Source: Streptococcus sp. 29892
GTDB taxonomy: Bacteria > Bacillota > Bacilli > Lactobacillales > Streptococcaceae
Assembly (NCBI RefSeq): GCF_032594935.1
Contig: NZ_CP118734.1
Location: forward strand, 1 to 64,000
Length of the DNA stretch: 64,000 nt
Reading direction: 5' to 3'
A program made the position numbers and the translations under genes. Shown piece after piece: positions 55,991-64,000 of this stretch; the stretch's first letter is position 1, and every line of letters starts with the position of its first letter. A model generated the notes under the pieces. It saw only the letters and a list, made by a program, of their open reading frames with translations, searched no databases and was not told the origin of the DNA.

Positions 55991-57928
55991 ATGTCACAAA
56001 TTATCGAATTACCAGAAATTTTAGCCAACCAGATTGCAGCAGGTGAGGTGATTGAGCGACCTGCCAGTGTGGTTAAGGAGTTGGTGGAGAACTCGATTGA
56101 TGCGGGGGCCAGCCAGATAGAAATTCGTATCGAGGAAGCTGGCCTAAAATCCATTCAAATTACAGATAACGGCGAAGGTATTGCCCCTGACCAAGTAGCC
56201 TTGGCTTTGCGTCGTCATGCCACCAGTAAGATCAAAAATCAGGCGGACCTGTTCCGCATTCGGACCTTGGGTTTCCGTGGTGAAGCCCTGCCCTCCATCG
56301 CCTCTGTCAGTCAAATGGTGATTGAAACGGCTACAGCCAACCATGCCCACGGCTTGCGTCTGGTTTCTAAGGGTGGAGTGATTGAGTCAGAGGAGCCAAT
56401 CAGTCGCCCAGTCGGCACCCAGATAACCGTTTCGGATTTGTTTTACAATACCCCTGCCCGTCTTAAGTATGTTCGCAGTCAGCAGGCTGAACTATCGCAT
56501 ATTGCTGACATCATCAACAGGCTGAGCCTGGCCCATCCTGAAATCGCCTTTACCCTGGTCAATGAAGGGCGGGAATTGATGCGGACAGCAGGAACGGGCA
56601 AGCTCCGTCAAGCCATTTCGGGTATTTACGGCATTGCTTCTGCTAAAAAAATGGTCGAGATTGAGGCTGAGGACTTGGATTTTCAGGTTTCTGGCTATGT
56701 TTCCCTGCCAGAATTGACCCGTGCCAATCGCAACTACATTTCCATTTTCATCAATGGTCGCTACATCAAGAATTTCTTGCTCAACCGTGCCATTTTGGAA
56801 GGTTACGGTAGTAAGCTCATGGTGGGGCGTTTTCCATTGGCGGTGATTTCTATCGAGATTGATCCCTATCTTGCTGATGTCAATGTTCACCCGACCAAGC
56901 AAGAAGTCCGCATTTCCAAGGAAAAGGAACTGATGAGCCTGATCCGTGAAGCTATTATCAAGGCCCTCAAGGAGCAGGATTTAATTCCTGACGCCCTTGA
57001 AAATCTGGCCCAGTCTAGTACGCGTACCAAGGTCAAAGCAGAGCAGGTCACCTTGCCACTCAAGGAAAGCAAGCTCTACTATGATACTGTCAAACAAGAT
57101 TTCTTCCTCAAGCCAGAAGTGGTGTCCGAAGACATCAAGCCTTTGGAGGAAGACAAGAACCTGATAGAGATGACAAGTCAAGTTGACAAGTCTGTCACTA
57201 TCAAATTTGCCCAACGGCAGACAGAAATTACTGATGACCTTGACCACCCAAATCTAACTAGTAAGGAACTTGCTAAGGTGGCAGATAAGCTAGACCAGGA
57301 AGAAACCTCCACCTTCCCAGAATTGGAATATTTTGGTCAAATGCATGGCACCTATCTCTTTGCACAAGGAAAAACAGGACTGTATATCATCGACCAACAT
57401 GCTGCACAGGAGCGGGTCAAATACGAATACTACCGTGAGAAAATTGGTCAGGTAGATAACTCTGCCCAGCAGTTGCTGGTGCCTTATATTTTTGAATTCC
57501 CTCAAAATGATGCCCTCAATCTTGCGTATAAAATGGATGCCCTCTGTCAAGTTGGTGTCAACTTAGAAGAGTATGGTGTCAACCAATTCATCTTACGTGA
57601 GCACCCTATCTGGATGAAGGAAGAGGAGATTGAGGCTGGTATTTACGAGATGTGCGATATGTTACTTCTAACAGACCAGGTGTCCATCAAGCAGTATCGG
57701 GCAGAGTTGGCTATTATGATGTCCTGCAAGCGTTCGATTAAGGCCAATCATGCCTTAGATGATTACTCGGCGCGTGATTTGTTGCGACAATTATCCCATT
57801 GTCAAAATCCTTATAACTGCCCGCACGGCCGACCAGTCTTGGTGCATTTTAGCAAATCGGATATGGAAAAAATGTTCAGACGCATTCAGGAAAATCACAC
57901 GAGTTTACGTGAGTTGGGGAAGTATTAA
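55991..57928 (+). CDS. mutL: DNA mismatch repair protein MutL
   Basis: GHKL ATPase domain with [17 protein letters not shown] and GFRGEAL. The C-terminal domain keeps the endonuclease motif DQHA-x2-E-x4-E (D468-E479), and also SCK and CPHGRP, so MutL should nick DNA itself. 645 residues. Preceded by an extended -10 (TGTGGTATAAT, 55929-55939). mutS is not adjacent. Confidence 0.96.
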   Translation: MSQIIELPEILANQIAAGEVIERPASVVKELVENSIDAGASQIEIRIEEAGLKSIQITDNGEGIAPDQVALALRRHATSKIKNQADLFRIRTLGFRGEALPSIASVSQMVIETATANHAHGLRLVSKGGVIESEEPISRPVGTQITVSDLFYNTPARLKYVRSQQAELSHIADIINRLSLAHPEIAFTLVNEGRELMRTAGTGKLRQAISGIYGIASAKKMVEIEAEDLDFQVSGYVSLPELTRANRNYISIFINGRYIKNFLLNRAILEGYGSKLMVGRFPLAVISIEIDPYLADVNVHPTKQEVRISKEKELMSLIREAIIKALKEQDLIPDALENLAQSSTRTKVKAEQVTLPLKESKLYYDTVKQDFFLKPEVVSEDIKPLEEDKNLIEMTSQVDKSVTIKFAQRQTEITDDLDHPNLTSKELAKVADKLDQEETSTFPELEYFGQMHGTYLFAQGKTGLYIIDQHAAQERVKYEYYREKIGQVDNSAQQLLVPYIFEFPQNDALNLAYKMDALCQVGVNLEEYGVNQFILREHPIWMKEEEIEAGIYEMCDMLLLTDQVSIKQYRAELAIMMSCKRSIKANHALDDYSARDLLRQLSHCQNPYNCPHGRPVLVHFSKSDMEKMFRRIQENHTSLRELGKY

Positions 57929-58001
57929 GGATTTTAACACCCCTGTAAAAGCATTTGGACTAGCTATTTTTACCGCCAGATTGTAAAGTAAAGGAGGAAA
58001 C

Positions 58002-58367
58002 ATGACTCATCTTGGACAGCTTATTCACATGGAGCGAACAAAACGACAGGAATCGCAAGAAACCTTGGCAAAAGCAATCGGAGTGTCACGGCAAACAGTC
58101 TTAAACTGGGAAAAAGGTCGCACTTTACCTGATAGTGCCAGTCTAGTCAGCATTGCCCAACGTTATCACCTCTCTTTTGACCAGCTGATTGGCTTACAAG
58201 TCAAGGCTAAGAAAAGGCGGGTCTGGATAAATTACCTGATTCTCCTAATCCTATTCGGTCTAGGTATCTTTGTCGGTGGTAATGCCACTCTCTTCCTTCC
58301 TTTCCTCATCGTTTTTCTCCTCATCGGTTTCCTTATCCAAGAATTCATGTTGACCAAATCTTTATAA
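58002..58367 (+). CDS. XRE-family regulator with two C-terminal membrane segments
   Basis: 121 residues: helix-turn-helix at 4-62 (IGVSRQTVLNWEKGRTLPD) and two hydrophobic helices at about 76-95 and 97-117. AAGGAGG precedes the ATG. Followed after 14 bases by a CPBP membrane protease gene, so they likely form one unit, perhaps sensing the membrane. Architecture as in the regulator at 3035. Confidence 0.85.
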   Translation: MTHLGQLIHMERTKRQESQETLAKAIGVSRQTVLNWEKGRTLPDSASLVSIAQRYHLSFDQLIGLQVKAKKRRVWINYLILLILFGLGIFVGGNATLFLPFLIVFLLIGFLIQEFMLTKSL

Positions 58368-58381
58368 AGTGAGGTCATCGT

Positions 58382-59029
58382 ATGGTCCGAAAGGATAGAC
58401 TATTTATTGCATTTATTGTTCTTGGTGTGCTTAATTTGCTACTCAAGCTTCACCGTTATTTAGAGTTGCCCCCAACCTATAGTCTTTATTACCAGCTTGC
58501 TAGTTTTGTCTTGCTATTTGCACTTGGCGTATACCACTATAGAAAGCTCCTTTGGACTGATTTTGGAAAAATGTGGAGCTGGAAACTGCTTTACCAATTC
58601 CCTTTGTTTTATCTTACAGACTTTTTGGTCATGTATGGAGGAAGTTTTCTCCAATATTTGCTAATGAAATCATTCCATATCTCAGAAGGTATAAACAATG
58701 TCACAGCAGTTAATAAGATAAGCCAAATCGTCCCACTTCCAATCTTTTTGCTGATAGTGGGAATCATCGGTCCAATTGTTGAAGAACTTTTTTATCGGAA
58801 ATGTTTACAGGATAGTCTGAAAAATGTTTTAAATCCATGGTTTGCTATTGTCTTGCAAGGTCTCATTTTTGGCTTAGGGCATGCTAAATCTCTGGATAGT
58901 TCAGAAATTATCAACACGATTCCCCAGATTTGTTCGGGTATTTACTTGGGTTATCTCTATCACAGAACAGGCAATCTTTGTTATCCGATGCTCGTTCATT
59001 GTGTAGGCAACCTATCCGTCGGATATTGA
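58382..59029 (+). CDS. CPBP-family intramembrane metalloprotease (CAAX/Abi type)
   Basis: 215 residues with about six membrane helices. The family motifs EELFYR (E134-R139), FGLGHAKS and a C-terminal HCVGN supply the glutamates and histidines of the active site. CPBP proteins in Gram-positives are often linked to bacteriocin self-immunity. Here the partner is the small HTH regulator upstream. The target is unknown. Confidence 0.85.
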   Translation: MVRKDRLFIAFIVLGVLNLLLKLHRYLELPPTYSLYYQLASFVLLFALGVYHYRKLLWTDFGKMWSWKLLYQFPLFYLTDFLVMYGGSFLQYLLMKSFHISEGINNVTAVNKISQIVPLPIFLLIVGIIGPIVEELFYRKCLQDSLKNVLNPWFAIVLQGLIFGLGHAKSLDSSEIINTIPQICSGIYLGYLYHRTGNLCYPMLVHCVGNLSVGY

Positions 59030-59034
59030 AACCT

Positions 59035-59062
59035 AGCTTCGCTATCAATAGCGAGGCTTTTT
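59035..59062 (+). terminator. Terminator before ruvA
   Basis: AGCTTCGCTA/TAGCGAGGCT hairpin with five T. An extended -10 (TGGTACAAT, 59064-59072) follows. Confidence 0.82.
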
Positions 59063-59107
59063 ATGGTACAATGGAAAGACATAAATTATCATCGATAAAG
59101 GAAGTAT

Positions 59108-59698
59108 ATGTACGACTATATCAAAGGAATGTTAACAAAAATCACTGCAAAGTATATTGTAGTAGAAACGCATGGGGTAGGTTACCTCTTGCAGGTGGCT
59201 AACCCATATGCTTACTCTGGACAGGTCCAGCAAGAAGTAACGGTCTATACCCATCAAGTTATTCGTGAAGATGCTCACTTGCTATACGGTTTTAAGACAG
59301 AAGCTGAGAAGTCTGTTTTCCTCAGTCTGATTTCTGTTTCAGGAATTGGTCCGACAACGGCTCTAGCCATTATTGCTGTTGATGACAATGACGGTCTGGT
59401 ACGCGCTATTGAGCAGAAAAATATTACTTATCTGACCAAGTTTCCAAAGATTGGCAAGAAAACAGCGCAACAGATGATTTTGGACCTGGAAGGCAAGTTT
59501 GTCATGAGTGAGGAGGCAGGACCTGTCCAACAAGAAGTACCTACTAGTGAAAATGTTGCACTTGATGAAGCCATGGAAGCTATGGAAGCACTCGGTTACC
59601 GACCAGCCGAACTCAAGAAAATCAAGAAATTCTTTGACGGCACGACCGATACCGCTGAGAACTATATCAAATCAGCCCTTAAAATGCTGATGAAGTGA
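59108..59698 (+). CDS. ruvA: Holliday junction DNA-binding protein RuvA
   Basis: N-terminal OB fold ([16 protein letters not shown]), two helix-hairpin-helix motifs ([11 protein letters not shown] and [13 protein letters not shown]), and a C-terminal RuvB-binding domain. 196 residues. AAAGGAAG precedes the ATG. Starts a unit continuing into tag. Confidence 0.96.
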   Translation: MYDYIKGMLTKITAKYIVVETHGVGYLLQVANPYAYSGQVQQEVTVYTHQVIREDAHLLYGFKTEAEKSVFLSLISVSGIGPTTALAIIAVDDNDGLVRAIEQKNITYLTKFPKIGKKTAQQMILDLEGKFVMSEEAGPVQQEVPTSENVALDEAMEAMEALGYRPAELKKIKKFFDGTTDTAENYIKSALKMLMK

Positions 59699-59706
59699 GG
59701 ATAGTG

Positions 59707-60348
59707 ATGAGTTTAAATTTGATACATGCTGGGACTAGCCATAGACCAAATTATCCTTTGTCAGGGAAAGAATTTTCTATTGATTATCACTATATGCCTC
59801 ATGAAGAGGTTGTCATCATAGGACGCATAGACCCCAATTACCACTTTTTTGAAGCTCGAGCATCTTTGAAAGACACGGAAAAAATATCGACCATCTATAA
59901 GGCCTTGATGGCGGATCAACAGGACTATGTTCGCCTTGGGACACTCCATCATCTCGGCGATACCTATTCTGGTCGTCTAACTGCTTCTCTAATACCGAAT
60001 TATGTCGGTTATTGGGATACATACACGGGTCGGCAAATTAAGCAGAAAGATGAACATTCTGGCGGACATTTTGCTTATTTTTTACAAAGACACTATCGTG
60101 AACAAGTGAGAAAGGCGGAGCTACGCGATAGGAGTGGTTCTTATGTATCAATCCTGGAAAATTATCAAGCCTATCTAAAAACAGTTGATTATATGGCTTA
60201 TGAGGGTAAGGTAGAACCTCTGAGGCAGATATTGGAGCAAGAGGCTTATGTGCTTCTGTCTCAAAATGAAGAGCTCGTTCAAGCTTATAAAGCTTGTCTA
60301 GATTTGATAGGATCGCTCTATAATGCTTATCAGACTGCCATTCGTTAA
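59707..60348 (+). CDS. Protein of unknown function between ruvA and tag
   Basis: About 213 residues from ATG 59707 (GAGG at 59697-59700); an in-frame GTG at 59695 lies inside the ruvA stop region. No known motif is recognised. The first 105 residues look alpha/beta, the rest helical and rich in Y, R and Q. No signal peptide or membrane segment. Its position inside a repair operon hints at, but does not show, a link to DNA repair. Confidence 0.75.
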   Translation: MSLNLIHAGTSHRPNYPLSGKEFSIDYHYMPHEEVVIIGRIDPNYHFFEARASLKDTEKISTIYKALMADQQDYVRLGTLHHLGDTYSGRLTASLIPNYVGYWDTYTGRQIKQKDEHSGGHFAYFLQRHYREQVRKAELRDRSGSYVSILENYQAYLKTVDYMAYEGKVEPLRQILEQEAYVLLSQNEELVQAYKACLDLIGSLYNAYQTAIR

Positions 60349-60365
60349 TGCTAGAAAGGAAAAAT

Positions 60366-60923
60366 ATGAACCGTTGTTCTTGGGTCAATCTCAACAATCC
60401 CCTCTATATAGCCTATCACGATCAAGAATGGGGGCGCCCTTTGCATGAGGAGCGGGCTCTCTTTGAATTGCTCTGTTTGGAGACCTATCAAGCAGGTCTG
60501 TCTTGGGAAATTGTGCTCAACAAGCGACAGGCTTTCAAGGCTGTCTTTCATGATTATGACTATCATGCGGTTGCTAGCATGACTGACCAGCAGCTGGATG
60601 CCCTGCTCGACAATCCAGCTATTATTCGGCACAAAGCTAAGCTCTACGCGACCCGTGCCAATGCCCAAGCCTTTCTCAAGTTACAGGAAGAATGCGGCAG
60701 TTTTGACCATTATATCTGGTCTTGGCTAGCAGGTCGCCCACAGGTCAATTCGGTTGGTGACTACCGTCAAGTTCCTGCTAAAACCTCCCTTTCCGAGGCT
60801 ATTTCCAAGGACTTGAAAAAACGAGGTTTTAAATTTGTCGGTCCTGTCTGTGTCTATTCTTTCCTACAAGCAGCCGGGCTCATTAACGACCATGAAAATA
60901 CGTGTGACTGGAAAAATATCTAA
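60366..60923 (+). CDS. tag: DNA-3-methyladenine glycosylase I
   Basis: Removes 3-methyladenine from DNA. N-terminal MNRCSWVNL with zinc-ligand Cys and YHDQEWG His, catalytic LETYQAGLSWEIVLNKR, and C-terminal HENTCDW zinc ligands. GAAAGGA at 60355 favours ATG 60366; an ATG at 60348 overlapping the previous stop is less likely. 185 residues, normal. Confidence 0.95.
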   Translation: MNRCSWVNLNNPLYIAYHDQEWGRPLHEERALFELLCLETYQAGLSWEIVLNKRQAFKAVFHDYDYHAVASMTDQQLDALLDNPAIIRHKAKLYATRANAQAFLKLQEECGSFDHYIWSWLAGRPQVNSVGDYRQVPAKTSLSEAISKDLKKRGFKFVGPVCVYSFLQAAGLINDHENTCDWKNI

Positions 60924-60937
60924 AACCACCACCCAAT

Positions 60938-60945
60938 TACGAACT
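60938..60945 (+). promoter_or_regulatory. Com-box-like TACGAACT upstream of cinA
   Basis: Six of eight bases of TACGAATA, 48 bases before the cinA start; cinA-recA is a SigX-induced operon in pneumococcus. Confidence 0.5.
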
Positions 60946-60992
60946 AATAGATAGGCAGGTAACTGCATGCTATCAAAAGTAGAAGGAGGATT

Positions 60993-62174
60993 ATGAAAGC
61001 AGAACTCATCGCCGTAGGCACTGAAATTTTGACCGGTCAGATTGTCAATACCAACGCGCAATTTCTATCTGAAAAATGTGCTGAATTGGGTATTGACGTC
61101 TATTTTCATACAGCAGTAGGCGATAATGAAAAGCGTCTTTTGTCTGTACTGGAGGTAGCCAGCAAGCGTAGTGAGCTAGTTATTCTCTGTGGAGGACTGG
61201 GGCCAACAGAAGATGACTTGACTAAGCAGACCTTGGCAGCCTTCTTAGGTAGAAAATTGGTCTTTGATGAAAAAGCCATGGCAAAATTAGACCGCTTCTT
61301 TGCCAGCCGACCAGGTCGTGTCCGCACGCCCAACAATGAGCGCCAAGCACAAATCGTTGAGGGAAGTCAGGCTTTGCAAAATCCAGCTGGTTTGGCAGTA
61401 GGAGGCTTGATCGAGCAAGCTGGAGTGACCTATGTTGTCTTACCTGGTCCTCCAAGTGAACTTAGAGCCATGTTTACAGAAAGTTTACAACCTTTGCTTA
61501 ACCAGTCAAGTCAGCAACTCTATTCTCGTGTTCTACGCTTTTTTGGTATTGGCGAAAGTCAGTTGGTGACGATTTTAGCTGATTTGATTGACAAACAAAC
61601 TGACCCAACTCTTGCCCCCTATGCCAAGGTTGGTGAAGTGACCTTGCGCTTGTCCACCAAGGCAAACAGTCAAGAAGAAGCCGATTTCCGTCTGAAACAG
61701 TTGGAAGAAGACATCTTACAACGTGATAAACTGAGAGAATATTTCTATGCTTACGGTGAGGAAAATAGTCTAGTACAGACAGTAGCAGAGCGATTGGTGG
61801 AAAAGAATAAAAGCATAGCCATCGTCGAACAGGGAACAGGCGGACTTTTACAGTCAGAAGTCAGTTTGGCTTTGACTGGGCAACCTTATTTTAGCGGTGG
61901 TCAAGTCATCGGTCAGTTAGGTACAGAATCGGGTAGGTGCTCAGAAGAAGCTGATGGCATTCGTGAGGAGCTACAGGCTGATTTGGGACTGGCTGTGTCG
62001 GTACTTATCAAGTCTGAGTCGACAGAGGATAACGTTCTTGCAAAGGTATATATAGCCTTGGCTAGCACCTCTGGCATTTCCCAAAAAGAGGTTGACTTGG
62101 GTGGCTACTCCTGGCAACACATCCGCCAATTAGCTTGCTTGCAAGCCTTAGATTTTGTACGAAACACTTTGTGA
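60993..62174 (+). CDS. cinA: Competence/damage-inducible protein CinA
   Basis: N-terminal molybdopterin-binding-like domain is typical ([44 protein letters not shown]). The C-terminal NMN-deamidase domain is degenerate: ESxTxG reads EQGTGG (279-284), and the conserved TGxAGP region is replaced by SVLIKSES. At 393 residues it is shorter than most. It probably keeps the RecA-targeting role but not the deamidase activity. An AGAAGGAGG site precedes the ATG. Confidence 0.92.
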   Translation: MKAELIAVGTEILTGQIVNTNAQFLSEKCAELGIDVYFHTAVGDNEKRLLSVLEVASKRSELVILCGGLGPTEDDLTKQTLAAFLGRKLVFDEKAMAKLDRFFASRPGRVRTPNNERQAQIVEGSQALQNPAGLAVGGLIEQAGVTYVVLPGPPSELRAMFTESLQPLLNQSSQQLYSRVLRFFGIGESQLVTILADLIDKQTDPTLAPYAKVGEVTLRLSTKANSQEEADFRLKQLEEDILQRDKLREYFYAYGEENSLVQTVAERLVEKNKSIAIVEQGTGGLLQSEVSLALTGQPYFSGGQVIGQLGTESGRCSEEADGIREELQADLGLAVSVLIKSESTEDNVLAKVYIALASTSGISQKEVDLGGYSWQHIRQLACLQALDFVRNTL

Positions 62175-62185
62175 AAGAAAAGAAT

Positions 62186-62196
62186 TTTGCTATAAT
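62186..62196 (+). promoter_or_regulatory. Extended -10 promoter of recA
   Basis: TTTGCTATAAT in the cinA-recA gap gives recA a promoter independent of the competence operon. Confidence 0.7.
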
Positions 62197-62225
62197 AGTT
62201 TGATTAAGAAAAGAGGAGAACAGCA

Positions 62226-63377
62226 TTGGCTAAAAAACCTGCTAAAAAATTAGAAGAAATTACAAAGAAATTTGGAGATGAGCGTAAAAAGGCGCTCGAC
62301 GATGCCCTTAAAGCTATTGAAAAAGATTTTGGTAAGGGTGCGGTGATGCGCTTGGGAGAGCGTGCTGAACAGAAAGTTCAGGTTATGAGCTCAGGTAGTC
62401 TGTCTATCGATATCGCCTTAGGTGCAGGCGGCTATCCTAAAGGGCGTATTGTGGAAATTTATGGTCCTGAAAGTTCAGGTAAGACAACCGTTGCTTTGCA
62501 CGCAGTGGCTCAAGCTCAGAAAGATGGCGGTATTGCTGCCTTTATCGATGCGGAACACGCCTTGGATCCAGCTTATGCGGCGGCACTGGGTGTTAATATT
62601 GATGAGTTGCTCCTGTCACAGCCGGACTCAGGGGAACAAGGTCTTGAAATTGCTGGTAAGTTGATTGACTCAGGTGCGGTTGACTTGGTTGTTGTGGACT
62701 CTGTTGCAGCTCTTGTACCTCGTGCAGAAATCGACGGAGATATCGGCGATAGCCACGTTGGTTTGCAGGCTCGCATGATGAGTCAGGCCATGCGCAAACT
62801 CGGTGCATCCATCAACAAAACCAAGACAGTAGCCATTTTCATTAACCAATTGCGTGAAAAAGTAGGGGTTATGTTTGGTAACCCTGAAACAACGCCTGGT
62901 GGACGTGCGCTCAAATTCTATGCTTCTGTTCGTATGGATGTCCGTGGAAATACGCAAATCAAGGGTACTGGTGACCAAAAAGATCAAAACGTTGGTAAGG
63001 AAACCAAGGTGAAAATCGTGAAGAACAAGGTGGCTCCACCATTTAAAGAAGCTGTTGTTGAAATCATGTACGGTGAAGGAATTTCTCGTACAGGTGAATT
63101 GATTGAGATTGGAACCAATCTTGGTTTTATCAAAAAAGCTGGTGCATGGTATTCATATAATGGCGAAAAAATCGGACAAGGATCTGAGAATGCTAAGAAG
63201 TATCTTGTTGAACATCCAGAAGTCTTTGACGAAATTGACCGCAAAATCCGTATTCACTACGGCTTGATTGAAGGTGAGGAAGCACCAGAAGTCGTTACAG
63301 AAGAGGCTCCTGTTGCAATCGAAGAGGTTCAAGATGTTATTTTGGACTTGGATGGCGGTATTGAATTAGAAGAATAA
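62226..63377 (+). CDS. recA: Recombinase RecA
   Basis: Forms the ATP-dependent strand-exchange filament. Walker A GPESSGKT at 80-87, loop regions and [17 protein letters not shown] are conserved. 383 residues with an acidic tail. It starts with TTG behind AGAGGAG (62212-62218), as in pneumococcus. No LexA-type box is evident, as usual for streptococci. Confidence 0.98.
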   Translation: MAKKPAKKLEEITKKFGDERKKALDDALKAIEKDFGKGAVMRLGERAEQKVQVMSSGSLSIDIALGAGGYPKGRIVEIYGPESSGKTTVALHAVAQAQKDGGIAAFIDAEHALDPAYAAALGVNIDELLLSQPDSGEQGLEIAGKLIDSGAVDLVVVDSVAALVPRAEIDGDIGDSHVGLQARMMSQAMRKLGASINKTKTVAIFINQLREKVGVMFGNPETTPGGRALKFYASVRMDVRGNTQIKGTGDQKDQNVGKETKVKIVKNKVAPPFKEAVVEIMYGEGISRTGELIEIGTNLGFIKKAGAWYSYNGEKIGQGSENAKKYLVEHPEVFDEIDRKIRIHYGLIEGEEAPEVVTEEAPVAIEEVQDVILDLDGGIELEE

Positions 63378-63383
63378 AAGCGA

Positions 63384-63410
63384 AAAAGTTTGGGTTATCC
63401 AGACTTTTTT
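63384..63410 (+). terminator. Terminator after recA
   Basis: AAAAGTTTGG/CCAGACTTTT stem and T run. Confidence 0.88.
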
Positions 63411-63481
63411 CTGATTAAAAAACGAATATTCGCCCCAAAATTTAAAGTTTTTTAAAAATAGGTCTACAGACGGATGGAATT

Positions 63482-63492
63482 TGTGGTATAAT
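63482..63492 (+). promoter_or_regulatory. Extended -10 promoter of spxA
   Basis: TGTGGTATAAT matches TnTGnTATAAT. Confidence 0.7.
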
Positions 63493-63535
63493 AGTCTATA
63501 ATGTGCTTACTAAGATGTAGCAAAGGAGTGACTAC

Positions 63536-63934
63536 ATGATTAAAATTTATACAGTATCTAGTTGTACTTCTTGTAAGAAAGCAAAGAACTGGTTGAATGC
63601 CCATCAATTGTCCTATAACGAACATAACCTAGCTAAAGAGGCAATCACCAAGGAAGAAATTTTAAATATCTTGACCAAGACGGAAAACGGCATTGCAAGT
63701 ATTGTATCGTCAAAAAATCGCTATGCTAAGAGTTTGGATTTTGATATCGAAGATTTGAGTGTCAATGAAGTGATTGACTTGATTACTTCTAATCCACGTA
63801 TTTTGAAAAGTCCAATTCTGATTGATGAGAAGCGATTGCAGGTTGGATATAAAGAAGATGACATTCGCGCCTTCTTACCACGAGCGGTTCGCAATGTAGA
63901 GAACGCTCAAGCTCGTATGCGAGCAGCCTTATAA
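63536..63934 (+). CDS. spxA: Transcriptional regulator SpxA
   Basis: 132 residues of the ArsC/Spx thioredoxin-like family. The redox switch C10-T-S-C13 and the downstream RPI-type loop region (RILKSPILIDEKRLQVGY) are present. Spx binds the RNA polymerase alpha subunit and redirects transcription in oxidative stress. The position after recA and very high likeness to pneumococcal SpxA1 support the A1 paralogue. AAAGGAG precedes the ATG. Confidence 0.93.
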   Translation: MIKIYTVSSCTSCKKAKNWLNAHQLSYNEHNLAKEAITKEEILNILTKTENGIASIVSSKNRYAKSLDFDIEDLSVNEVIDLITSNPRILKSPILIDEKRLQVGYKEDDIRAFLPRAVRNVENAQARMRAAL

Positions 63935-63942
63935 GAGTGAGG

Positions 63943-63968
63943 AAGAACTCTGTTTCAGGGTTCTTTTT
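63943..63968 (+). terminator. Terminator after spxA
   Basis: AAGAACTCTG/CAGGGTTCTT with T run. Confidence 0.88.
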
Positions 63969-64000
63969 ACACTTTCTTTGTGCTTGCTCTGGAAATATGA

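Noticed and set aside
63423..63432. CGAATATTCG palindrome with AACGAATA between recA and spxA
   Set aside because: Far from the spxA start, which has its own extended -10; probably chance in AT-rich DNA.

Overview
The window looks like the start of a Streptococcus suis chromosome. It opens at dnaA, followed by a Gram-positive oriC (DnaA boxes and DnaA-trios) and dnaN. It continues in the usual streptococcal order through DUF951, ychF, pth, mfd, rqcP, divIC, tilS, hpt and ftsH to an rRNA operon, then mreCD-pcsB and prs. The species call is an inference. It rests on this gene order, on a DpnII-like restriction-modification cassette with two methyltransferases and two endonucleases between purH and purD (the layout described for S. 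suis SsuDAT1I), and on the comR/comS locus after ruvB. All protein genes lie on the + strand, co-directional with replication away from oriC.

Layout. 1-14.6 kb: replication initiation, translation quality control, transcription-coupled repair, division and ftsH. 14.6-21.4 kb: ftsH terminator, two tandem rrn promoters, 16S, tRNA-Ala, 23S, 5S and 15 further tRNAs, plus a gutted initiator-tRNA relic. 21.4-28.5 kb: cell shape and wall (mreC, mreD, pcsB), prs, an aminotransferase, recO, plsX and an acyl carrier protein. 28.5-48.3 kb: purine biosynthesis (purC L F M N H, D, a DUF523 gene, E K, B). This cluster is interrupted twice by AT-rich defence-type cassettes: the GATC restriction-modification system between purH and purD, and a DUF262 + HEPN pair between purK and purB. 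48.3-52.9 kb: two near-identical small-RNA genes with CiaR-type promoters flank a membrane-anchored MerR regulator; then ruvB, a HAD phosphatase, and the competence switch comR with its 20-residue pheromone gene comS. 52.9-64 kb: folC, a GT-C-like membrane protein, mutL, an XRE regulator, a CPBP protease, ruvA, an unknown gene, tag, cinA, recA and spxA.

The genes join two themes. Purine supply: PRPP from prs, de novo synthesis, and salvage by hpt. DNA uptake and repair: comRS, cinA-recA, ruvAB, mutL, mfd, recO and tag, together with the restriction system, whose second methyltransferase carries a competence-type promoter motif inside its own first codons. The two CiaR-type small RNAs sit 2-4 kb from comS and can pair with its ribosome binding site.

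The least described part is the purK-purB cassette: a DUF262 protein with intact YQR and DGKQR motifs, and a HEPN RNase-like partner carrying an exact 100-residue tandem duplication. All calls come from reading the sequence; no database search was run.
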